From assembly GCA_021812205.1 (NCBI GenBank), contig JAKAOJ010000026.1, forward strand, positions 1 to 5,528: a stretch of 5,528 nt of DNA. The letters are read 5' to 3'. Below are positions 1 to 5,386 of this stretch, one piece after another. The translations under genes and the position numbers were made by a program. The stretch comes from Microcaldota archaeon. Lineage in GTDB: Archaea > Micrarchaeota > Micrarchaeia > Micrarchaeales > Micrarchaeaceae. The stretch's first letter is position 1. Every line of letters starts with the position of its first letter. The notes below the pieces were generated by a model. The model was not told the origin of the DNA. It saw only the letters and a list, made by a program, of their open reading frames with translations, and made no database searches.

Positions 1-18
1 TGCGGGGCCCAACGCAGC

Positions 19-585
19 TCATACCATCTTCATGAATTCGTTCAGCGCTGCATGAAGCTCGCTGTAGCCATCCTCCGCTGTGAAGTGCAACTTTACAGGC
101 ATTATATTTATGCTCGCACCCAGCTCCTTCCTGAAAATCTCAGAGTCTTCTACTGGCACGAAAGGATCGTCACGTGCCATTATCACCCGGCATGAGCCCA
201 TGCGCTTCCTTACTGCTTTGAAGTCTATGGGAGTGCTCAGCCACTCCCTTGCGGTCTCTCTGTCCTGTTCGGTCTCGTACGCAGCCTCTTTCAGGTGCAG
301 CCATGGGGCAACCAGAAGCACGCCGCTGGCGGGCTTCCCGCTCCTCTCTATGTACCTGAGTATTGTCTGGCAGCCAATGCTGTGGCCCACGAAGTATGGC
401 TTGGCTTCACTGCCGGCCACCTCTGCGAGCTTTGCTGTCCATTCGTTGATGGACGGCCTTTCGGGATTGGGCATCCTTGGCACTGTGGCAGTGAACCCGC
501 GCTGCTCAAGCTTCATTGCGAGCCAGCGGTACCATTCCTTCTCAGGCGAGGCGCCCCAACCGTGTATTATGAATACGTGAACCAT
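19..585 (-). CDS. RBBP9/YdeN-family alpha/beta serine hydrolase
   Basis: A 188-residue, single-domain alpha/beta hydrolase, about the usual length for the RBBP9/YdeN family of small cytosolic serine hydrolases. Visible motifs: the N-terminal strand and oxyanion-side loop FIIHGWGAS (residues 5-13), the nucleophile elbow GHSIG (67-71, Ser69), the acid loop ARDDPFVP (137-144, Asp140 as catalytic acid) and the late histidine in KLHF (His167). The triad is therefore complete. There is no signal peptide or membrane segment. The start is the ATG at 585-583, two codons before the first beta strand. The physiological substrate of this family is poorly defined, so only a generic esterase or peptidase-like hydrolase role is supported. 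The gene follows the repeat-protein gene in the same direction after 63 bp, with no clear box A between them, so co-transcription is plausible. The TGA stop lies 18 bases from the window edge. Confidence 0.88.
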   Translation of the reverse strand: MVHVFIIHGWGASPEKEWYRWLAMKLEQRGFTATVPRMPNPERPSINEWTAKLAEVAGSEAKPYFVGHSIGCQTILRYIERSGKPASGVLLVAPWLHLKEAAYETEQDRETAREWLSTPIDFKAVRKRMGSCRVIMARDDPFVPVEDSEIFRKELGASINIMPVKLHFTAEDGYSELHAALNEFMKMV

Positions 586-648
586 GCTTTAGCCTGGTAT
601 TGGCTGAGCTAACGCTTTAGGCGCAGTCCATAATGCATTCTCGGAACC

Positions 649-2565
649 TCAGGCCGGCTTCCTCAGCAGATTTAGATTCTTGTTTGGCGGCATCTCCCCT
701 ATGATGTCTTTTAGCTTACTGGCCCTCTCGACTACTGCACGGGGGTAGTCCATCGCCACAGCTATGTAGTATGCTGTTGTGAACCGTCCGTCCGAAACAG
801 CATCAAGAAACGCTTTTTGGCCTATCGCCTCGGCTTTGTCAGAGATGCCAATTGACTTCGCTTCGTCAAGCAGACCTTTTAGCGATTCCAATATGTCTTG
901 GTATGGTCCCCTCACTTCTCCTGTCCGGTAATCAAACTGAGTCAGCAAGCCGAGCCCTACAGCTATGCTCTTCTCGATAGCCTTCTCGTAAACATCTCTG
1001 CTAACATAGTTCTTCATATTGGGCAAGGCAGGGATGATGTCCGTTAGGTAGTAGTGGTAGTCGGACTCTGCCAGAGCCTCATAGTACTTCTTTGTATAAT
1101 CGGCCACTAATTCCTTGTCCCCTATCTCCTTTGCAAGCTTGAGTGCATCTTTGTGGTTCAATTTTGGGAGTATAGAGCGGTCTATCTCTTTCATCTCCGC
1201 TTTGGTAAGGCCAAAGTCGCCCTTCAGATCTTTCACAGCGAGGTGGGTCTGGTATTCCGACGGCCATCTTATGCCCGACGGCCATGTTATATGGTATTCC
1301 ATGTACTTAAGCCAGCGATAGGTCTCGACGGCTGCTTTATGTTTCTTGTCCGGCTCCATATCGTAATCCCGGGCGAAGCTTAAGGCCCCGTATGGGTCGC
1401 TTTCCAAGAGCTTGGTATAGTGGTTCGTGACTGCTTCGACCACTAGGTTGCCTAAACCGAAGCGCTTACATATAGTTATATCTTCGTCGGTACGGTGCAA
1501 CTCCAATGCGCGATTATGCAGCTTCATGCCTACCTCTTTCATTACTTCAGGGCCAAACCCTGAAAGGGTTATCACGTTGTACAGTTCATTCGCGTTTAGG
1601 TAAGGACCAGCCTGCATGTCTAACAGCAGGCGGTCTATTGCTTTCTTTCCTTCAGCGGCGACATAGCTTTTGGGCATGTCAAGGCCCCTAAGCAGGCCAT
1701 ATGCCGTTTTGTTGAGGCTAGATATATTATCGAGCGCCCAGTTGTATGACTTTGCTTTGGTAGCTGCAATGTCTTCTGGATCAAGGCCCAAAATGTACGA
1801 CCGCTCTTTGAGTGCCTGGATTACGGACTCTCTAGGGTAAGAGATTGTCATCTCAATTTGCAGGCTCTTCTCATATATTTTGATAGCGTGCTGATTATAC
1901 TCCTTCAGCTCGGCGGCTGATAGCTGATCTTTGTGCTCCGATACATAATTTACCAGCTTCAAGGCTTGAAGGAAAATGTCATAATCATATTTGGATTCGT
2001 TTTCTTCAGTCTGCATTATCCTGTGCAACGCAGCTAACTGCACCTTGACCAGCTCGGCACCAGTTGGATTCAGCAGATTGCTTAGGTGGTCCACCCTGGC
2101 ATTGTTATCCGATGCCAGGCACAGCTCAAGCGCCTTTAATTCGGCTAGGTGCATCACTTCGGCAGGCAGTTTAAGACGCCGAAAGGCTTCTTCTGCCTCC
2201 TCATACTCTCCCTCAGCCAGCATGCTGGCCAGGGCATCAACGCTTATACGCACTACATCTGATTCATAAAAGCCCGATTCTGGGCCCAAACGCTGCGCCA
2301 GGCTCTGCGCCAGCTTTAGCCTGCGCGAGCCGGAAATAATTTGTTTGTCATATATGGCCTTTTCCGCCTCCTCCAGCGCCTTTATGCGCTCATCAGGCTT
2401 GCTTTTCTGCTCTGCAGTAATTGGCATGCTATCACAGCGCGACATGGCTGCATCCAGATATTTATACATTCCCCAGCGCTGGGCAAACTTTATAAACGGA
2501 GCTGACCCCTTGGATACGCCCTGAACTTGTATGATGTCTTCTTCGGGGCCATGTTTGTTACGCAA
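649..2565 (-). CDS. Large all-helical repeat protein of unknown function
   Basis: I do not recognise a family. The 638-residue product is hydrophilic and predicted almost entirely helical, with no signal peptide, membrane segment, metal-binding cluster or nucleotide-binding motif visible. It contains degenerate repeats of about 33 residues. The core, taken from residues 474-487 (ALKLAKEIGDKELV), recurs without gaps near 24, 124, 288, 328, 362, 394, 565 and 598. A longer ungapped pair (369-395 against 481-507) shares 9 of 27 residues, including ESD at the helix end. This suggests an alpha-solenoid scaffold for protein or RNA contacts (inference). The start is uncertain. TTG at 2565-2563 directly follows an in-frame TAA. 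The next in-frame ATG is Met33 (2469-2467), but a repeat copy begins at residue 24, upstream of Met33, which favours TTG. Codon use looks more A/T-rich at third positions than in rfcS, suggesting an accessory or weakly expressed gene. Confidence 0.8.
   Translation of the reverse strand: MRNKHGPEEDIIQVQGVSKGSAPFIKFAQRWGMYKYLDAAMSRCDSMPITAEQKSKPDERIKALEEAEKAIYDKQIISGSRRLKLAQSLAQRLGPESGFYESDVVRISVDALASMLAEGEYEEAEEAFRRLKLPAEVMHLAELKALELCLASDNNARVDHLSNLLNPTGAELVKVQLAALHRIMQTEENESKYDYDIFLQALKLVNYVSEHKDQLSAAELKEYNQHAIKIYEKSLQIEMTISYPRESVIQALKERSYILGLDPEDIAATKAKSYNWALDNISSLNKTAYGLLRGLDMPKSYVAAEGKKAIDRLLLDMQAGPYLNANELYNVITLSGFGPEVMKEVGMKLHNRALELHRTDEDITICKRFGLGNLVVEAVTNHYTKLLESDPYGALSFARDYDMEPDKKHKAAVETYRWLKYMEYHITWPSGIRWPSEYQTHLAVKDLKGDFGLTKAEMKEIDRSILPKLNHKDALKLAKEIGDKELVADYTKKYYEALAESDYHYYLTDIIPALPNMKNYVSRDVYEKAIEKSIAVGLGLLTQFDYRTGEVRGPYQDILESLKGLLDEAKSIGISDKAEAIGQKAFLDAVSDGRFTTAYYIAVAMDYPRAVVERASKLKDIIGEMPPNKNLNLLRKPA
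2472..2496 (-). promoter_or_regulatory. Possible internal promoter with palindromic operator-like site
   Basis: Inside the first codons of the long ORF, TTTATAAA (2489-2496) is followed downstream on the minus strand by the perfect 12-bp palindrome CCCAGCGCTGGG (2472-2483), then by ATG at 2469-2467. This box-operator-ATG spacing resembles a leaderless archaeal promoter with a repressor site over the transcript start, and would give a 606-residue product. Against it, the bases are also ordinary codons (FIKFAQRWG), and the repeat motif continues upstream of this ATG. Confidence 0.3.
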
Positions 2566-2567
2566 TT

Positions 2568-2582
2568 AAGAGTTGTACTCTT
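2568..2582 (-). promoter_or_regulatory. Short hairpin abutting the TTG start of the repeat-protein gene
   Basis: A perfect inverted repeat, AAGAGT/ACTCTT, with a 3-base loop lies in the predicted leader of the 638-residue protein and ends two bases before its TTG start codon. In RNA it would form a 6-bp stem next to the initiation codon. No Shine-Dalgarno sequence lies at a normal distance; the only G-rich run is near 2592-2599, too far upstream. A role in initiation is inference. Confidence 0.35.
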
Positions 2583-2630
2583 TTGCTAACGCCTTCGCCC
2601 CACCCTTAAAGGTTGGTTTTCGGCCCGTTG

Positions 2631-2645
2631 AATATATAAATACCT
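2631..2645. promoter_or_regulatory. A/T-rich box A shared by the divergent genes
   Basis: The minus strand reads TTTATATA at 2640-2633, a perfect archaeal box A, preceded by the purine-rich GAAAGG expected of a BRE. It predicts a minus-strand transcript start near 2610 and a leader of about 45 bases before the TTG at 2565. The plus strand reads TATATAAA at the same bases and predicts a start near 2663, about 29 bases before the rfcS ATG at 2692. The better BRE lies on the minus side. A second A/T run at 2669-2678 could be the rfcS box instead, but it lies only about 18 bases from the ATG. Confidence 0.55.
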
Positions 2646-2691
2646 TTCAGTGCTAACTATTCCTGGGCTTATTTTATACGAAAGTGGGAGC

Positions 2692-3666
2692 ATGCAGACC
2701 CTTGACTTGCCGTGGACTGAGAAGTACAGGCCCCAGAGCCTCAGCGAGGTCATCGGCCAGAAGCTCATAGTCGAGCGCATGAAGGCATTCGTCAAGAGCG
2801 GCAACTTCCCAAACATGATATTCGCTGGAAGCGCAGGCATAGGCAAGACCACCTGCGCTATAGCGCTCGCCAAGGACCTCTATAAGGGCCAGCTGGAGGG
2901 CGCACTCCTGGAGCTCAACGCAAGCGACGCCAGGGGCATAGACGTCATACGCGGCGCCGTCAAGGAGTTCGCCAAGACCATATCGATAGCTGGAGTGCCG
3001 CTCAAAATCATATTCCTTGACGAGGCCGATGCCCTCACTCCCGACGCGCAGCATGCGCTGAGGCGCACCATGGAGAAATTCTCCGCGGAGACTCGCTTCA
3101 TACTGAGCGCGAACTATGCCAGCAAGATAATAGAGCCTATACAGAGCAGGTGCGTGGTCTTCAGGTTCAAGCCGCTCACTGAGGAGGACATGAAGGAGTA
3201 CATACAGCGCATAGCCAAGGGCGAGGGGCTTGAGATTGACAACAAAGTGATTGATGCGCTAATCTACGTCGCGGATGGCGACCTGCGCAAGCTCACTAAT
3301 GTGCTGCAGAGCGCAGCACTGCAGAACAAGAAGATCACCGAGAGCGCGGTGTACGACGTCGCGTCCCGTGCGCGGCCCAAGGAGATAGTTTCCATGCTTA
3401 AGTATGCATTGGAGGGCACGTTTGCAAAGGCAAGGGATGAGCTGGATGTGCTTATGCTAAAGGACGGCCTGAGTGCGGAGGACATACTCACGCAGTGCTA
3501 CCGCGAGGCGCAGAACCTCAACATAGACGAGCTGGCGAAGCTCAGGATAATAATAGACCTGGGCGAGTGCAACTTCAGGATAGTGGAGGGCGCGAACGAG
3601 CGCATACAGCTCGAGGCGATGCTTGCGCACCTCGCGCTCATCAGCAAGGAGAAGCCTGGTGCGTAG
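2692..3666 (+). CDS. rfcS: Replication factor C small subunit (archaeal clamp loader)
   Basis: AAA+ ATPase subunit of the clamp loader that opens PCNA and places it on primed DNA, working with a large subunit (RfcL) not seen here. From the ATG at 2692 it has 324 residues, typical for archaeal RfcS. In order: RFC box II EKYRP (10-14), Walker A GSAGIGKT (46-53), ELNASD (74-79), Walker B IIFLDEAD (106-113), sensor 1 LSANY (138-142), the SRC arginine-finger motif (152-154), sensor 2 GDLRK (196-200), then the C-terminal helical oligomerisation domain. An upstream in-frame GTG at 2650 would add 14 residues. I prefer 2692 because family members begin close to the PWTEKYRP block and because the TATATAAA box at 2633-2640 is only about 13 bases from that GTG. 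Walker A has SA where relatives usually have PP; the invariant GKT is intact. The codon choice is strongly biased, as expected of a housekeeping gene. Confidence 0.97.
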   Translation: MQTLDLPWTEKYRPQSLSEVIGQKLIVERMKAFVKSGNFPNMIFAGSAGIGKTTCAIALAKDLYKGQLEGALLELNASDARGIDVIRGAVKEFAKTISIAGVPLKIIFLDEADALTPDAQHALRRTMEKFSAETRFILSANYASKIIEPIQSRCVVFRFKPLTEEDMKEYIQRIAKGEGLEIDNKVIDALIYVADGDLRKLTNVLQSAALQNKKITESAVYDVASRARPKEIVSMLKYALEGTFAKARDELDVLMLKDGLSAEDILTQCYREAQNLNIDELAKLRIIIDLGECNFRIVEGANERIQLEAMLAHLALISKEKPGA

Positions 3667-3701
3667 GACGGCAAGCAAATGGGCCGATCCGATCAACTTA
3701 T

Positions 3702-3729
3702 TGGCACAGGGGGCAACGCCGGCGTGCCA
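3702..3729 (+). repeat. Nested inverted repeat 35 bases after rfcS
   Basis: TGGCAC (3702-3707) pairs exactly with GTGCCA (3724-3729), and the 16-base interior can form a smaller GGC-AAC-GCC hairpin. It sits just after the rfcS stop, so a 3'-end or processing structure is possible. There is no T-run behind it of the kind archaeal terminators normally use, so I do not call it a terminator. Confidence 0.4.
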
Positions 3730-3822
3730 GTCTACTTATATGGAAGCGGCCTGGGGCCTGACGGCTTCAATGCACGTGCTGCGTTCAAAATAGAAAGTCG
3801 ATTCCATGCATCACAGCAGATG

Positions 3823-3832
3823 ATTTTTTAAG
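3823..3832 (+). promoter_or_regulatory. Box A for msrB, leaderless spacing
   Basis: The run ATTTTTTAAG is centred about 28 bases before the msrB ATG at 3856. With the usual archaeal spacing of about 26 bases from box A to transcript start, transcription would begin at or within a base or two of the ATG. The bases just before the ATG contain no purine-rich ribosome binding site, which agrees with a leaderless mRNA. Confidence 0.55.
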
Positions 3833-3855
3833 CGTGAACTAATCAGTCCCATTGG

Positions 3856-4230
3856 ATGGAGAAGCTAACAGAGGAAGAGGAGCGCGTCATAGTGCACAAA
3901 GGCACCGAGGCGCCATTCACCGGGAAGTACGATGACTTCTGGGAGGAGGGCACATACGTGTGCAGGAGATGTGGTGCGCCGCTATACAGGTCAAAGGACA
4001 AGTTCGATGCCCATTGTGGCTGGCCCTCGTTTGATGATGAGATAGAGGGAGCTGTAAAGCGCGTCCCAGACCCAGACGGCAGGCGCACGGAAATAGAGTG
4101 CGCCAACTGTGGCGCACACCTGGGCCACGTCTTCTTGGGCGAGCATCTTACCGCCAAGAACACAAGACACTGCGTAAACTCTGTGTCAATGAGGTTCGTG
4201 CCTGGGGGCAGCCGCGGCAAGACTGTGTAG
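3856..4230 (+). CDS. msrB: Peptide-methionine (R)-S-oxide reductase MsrB
   Basis: Reduces methionine-R-sulfoxide in proteins back to methionine using reducing equivalents from thioredoxin-like donors. At 124 residues it is a compact, single-domain MsrB with no signal peptide, so cytosolic. Two CxxC pairs, Cys36/Cys39 (CRRC) and Cys82/Cys85 (CANC), form the structural zinc site of the zinc-containing subgroup. HCGWPSF (53-59) carries Cys54 at the position of the resolving cysteine (Cys63 in E. coli numbering). HLGHVF (88-93) is the conserved substrate-side loop. RHCVNS (104-109) holds the catalytic Cys106. All key residues are present. The ATG at 3856 starts close to the first helix and fits the box A at 3823-3832. 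msrA follows after about 50 bp, so the two epimer-specific reductases form a pair, probably co-expressed. Confidence 0.96.
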   Translation: MEKLTEEEERVIVHKGTEAPFTGKYDDFWEEGTYVCRRCGAPLYRSKDKFDAHCGWPSFDDEIEGAVKRVPDPDGRRTEIECANCGAHLGHVFLGEHLTAKNTRHCVNSVSMRFVPGGSRGKTV

Positions 4231-4241
4231 TTGGCAAGCGC

Positions 4242-4261
4242 AATATACTAGATAGGGGGAG
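4242..4261 (+). promoter_or_regulatory. Possible box A and Shine-Dalgarno before msrA
   Basis: AATATACT (4242-4249) is a modest box A candidate. GGGGGAG (4255-4261) resembles a Shine-Dalgarno sequence and lies only 3 bases before the in-frame ATC at 4265. It is 18 bases from the GTG at 4280, too far to serve it. If the ribosome uses this site, initiation would be at or near 4265. Confidence 0.4.
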
Positions 4262-4279
4262 CATATCACAAAGACTATC

Positions 4280-4780
4280 GTGCTGGGAGGGGGCTGCTTC
4301 TGGTGCACTGAAGCAGTCTTCAAGCTCTTTCCGGGGGTAGTTAGGACAGACCCGGGCTACGCCGGAGGGCACACAAAAAACCCGACTTACAAAGAGGTGT
4401 GCAGCGGTAAGACAGGGCATGCAGAGGTGCTGAAGGTCGAGTACGACCCAGACAGGATAAGCCTCGACAAGGTCCTGGAGATATTCTTCGCGATGCATGA
4501 CCCGACATCGACCGACAGGCAGGGAAATGACGTCGGTGCGCAGTACAGGTCAGCCATATTCTACACTGACGATGCAGACAGGGCAAAGATAGATTCATAT
4601 ATTGATAGCATCAGGGGAGAGTACAGCAAGCCCGTCGTGACCACTGTCGGGAAGCTGGATACCTTCTACCCTGCAGAGAGCACACACAAGGATTACTTTG
4701 CCAGGAATCCGCTGCAGCCGTACTGCATGCTTGTCATAGGCCCAAAGGTCAGGAAGATAAGGAAGGAGTTCGGGGTGTAG
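4280..4780 (+). CDS. msrA: Peptide-methionine (S)-S-oxide reductase MsrA
   Basis: Reduces methionine-S-sulfoxide, free or in proteins, complementing MsrB. Numbered from the GTG at 4280 (166 residues): GGCFWCTE (4-11) with catalytic Cys6 and Glu11, GYAGG (26-30), the GHAEVLKVEYDP block (46-57), DPTSTDRQGNDVGAQYRSA (74-92) with the conserved Asp and Tyr, and the C-terminal PYC (147-149), whose Cys149 is the likely resolving cysteine, followed by IGPKVRK. A further cysteine, Cys9, lies three residues after the catalytic one. The domain is complete. The start is uncertain: GTG leaves only three residues before GGCFW, whereas relatives usually have about eight. Upstream, TKTIV is in frame (from 4268), but the codon before it is ATC, and a TAG at 4253 closes the frame. 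The true start may be 4265 or GTG 4280, or there is a base error. Confidence 0.94.
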   Translation: MLGGGCFWCTEAVFKLFPGVVRTDPGYAGGHTKNPTYKEVCSGKTGHAEVLKVEYDPDRISLDKVLEIFFAMHDPTSTDRQGNDVGAQYRSAIFYTDDADRAKIDSYIDSIRGEYSKPVVTTVGKLDTFYPAESTHKDYFARNPLQPYCMLVIGPKVRKIRKEFGV

Positions 4781-4823
4781 GCGCAGGCACTCCGCCACTC
4801 CCACAGCCACCCTTCATGCAACG

Positions 4824-4861
4824 TATAAAAGGCTTATGCAGTAATGCTTATTAGGGGGTGA
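4824..4861 (+). promoter_or_regulatory. Box A and strong Shine-Dalgarno of the Nudix gene
   Basis: TATAAAAG (4824-4831) predicts a transcript start near 4853. GGGGGTGA (4854-4861) matches the 16S anti-Shine-Dalgarno well and sits 4 bases before the GTG at 4866, which decides that start. The leader would be only about 13 bases. GCTTAT occurs twice (4832-4837 and 4846-4851), between the box and the ribosome site; an operator role is only a possibility. Confidence 0.55.
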
Positions 4862-4865
4862 ACGC

Positions 4866-5378
4866 GTGGCAGAAGACAGTCAGAAGCTCGAATATTACGA
4901 AGGAAGGCATGCGGACCTTAGGGACGTCACCCTGTGCTATCCTGTCGATGCCAAGAGGGGCATGGTGCTGATAGCCATGAAGAAAAGGGGCTTCGGCGCC
5001 GGCAAGTGGAACGGCGCAGGCGGCAAGTGCAAGGACGGCGAGAGCGTCGAAGACGCGATGAAGAGGGAGACCTATGAGGAGGTAGGCATAAGGATAAGGT
5101 CTTTCAGGAAGGCAGGGGTGCTGAAGTTCTTCTTCACTGAGCACATGGAATGGGACCAAGAGGTGCATGTGTTTATCGCAGACAGCTGGGATGGCGAACC
5201 TGCAGAGTCAGAGGAGATGAAGCCAGAGTGGCACAGGATGGATAACCTGCCGTTCGGCGAGATGTGGCCTGATGACGAGTACTGGCTGTCCGATGTCCTT
5301 TCAGGGAAGAAGGTAGATGCATCGTTCCTTTTCAATGGCGACAACAGGATTGTGGATTACAGGATAGAGAAACTCTAG
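4866..5378 (+). CDS. MTH1-like Nudix hydrolase (oxidised purine dNTP diphosphatase)
   Basis: A 170-residue Nudix protein with strong likeness to human MTH1/NUDT1, which hydrolyses 8-oxo-dGTP and 2-hydroxy-dATP to monophosphates and so keeps oxidised bases out of DNA. The Nudix box runs from Gly53 to Ile75 (G, then Glu59, then RETYEEVGI at 67-75); the residue after RE is Thr instead of the usual aliphatic. MTH1 substrate-pocket residues are all in place: MKKRGFGAGKWNG (38-50) with Phe43 and Asn49 (MTH1 Phe27, Asn33), and EMWPDDEYW (132-140) with Trp134, Asp136 and Asp137 (MTH1 Trp117, Asp119, Asp120). ESEEMKP (114-120) and the C-terminal F.G...I.DY also match. It has about 16 extra N-terminal residues. 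Start GTG at 4866, fixed by GGGGGTGA. It follows msrA by 85 bp in the same direction, with its own likely promoter. Oxidised-nucleotide sanitation is inferred from these residues. Confidence 0.92.
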   Translation: MAEDSQKLEYYEGRHADLRDVTLCYPVDAKRGMVLIAMKKRGFGAGKWNGAGGKCKDGESVEDAMKRETYEEVGIRIRSFRKAGVLKFFFTEHMEWDQEVHVFIADSWDGEPAESEEMKPEWHRMDNLPFGEMWPDDEYWLSDVLSGKKVDASFLFNGDNRIVDYRIEKL

Positions 5379-5386
5379 AGCAGGCT

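Larger units (their letters stand above)
3667..3855. other. 189-bp intergenic region between rfcS and msrB
   Basis: No gene of supportable length lies here. It holds an inverted repeat at 3702-3729, a minor TTATAT at 3736-3741 followed by a 17-codon ORF (3740-3793) that I do not regard as supported, and the msrB box A. No tRNA-like cloverleaf is apparent. Confidence 0.6.

Noticed and set aside
80..580. Plus-strand frame of 166 codons opposite the hydrolase.
   Set aside because: Shadow of the hydrolase, whose triad and fold motifs are intact on the minus strand.
2490..2552. A 20-codon minus-strand ORF containing YKFRAYP, which recalls the N-terminus of TnpB (IS605-family) proteins.
   Set aside because: It stops after 20 codons, nothing TnpB-like follows in any frame, and it overlaps the long repeat-protein ORF. 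A chance resemblance is more likely than a transposon remnant.
2650..2691. Extending rfcS upstream to the GTG at 2650.
   Set aside because: The extra 14 residues precede the conserved RfcS N-terminus, and the nearest box A lies too close to that GTG to drive its transcription.
2674..3054. Minus-strand open frame of 126 codons opposite rfcS.
   Set aside because: Antisense shadow of a strongly codon-biased gene; rfcS is unambiguous and the shadow has no recognisable motif.
3702..3729. Reading the inverted repeat as an intrinsic terminator of rfcS.
   Set aside because: No T-run follows the stem, and archaeal termination depends mainly on T-runs rather than hairpins.
3740..3793. 17-codon ORF in the rfcS-msrB gap beginning with ATG.
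   Set aside because: Too short, no ribosome site and no recognisable sequence; such ORFs are common by chance.
3843..4220. Minus-strand open frame of 125 codons opposite msrB.
   Set aside because: Antisense shadow; msrB has every catalytic and zinc residue on the plus strand.
4148..4498. Minus-strand frame of 116 codons spanning the msrB-msrA junction.
   Set aside because: Overlaps two certain genes, shows no motif and has no promoter or ribosome site.
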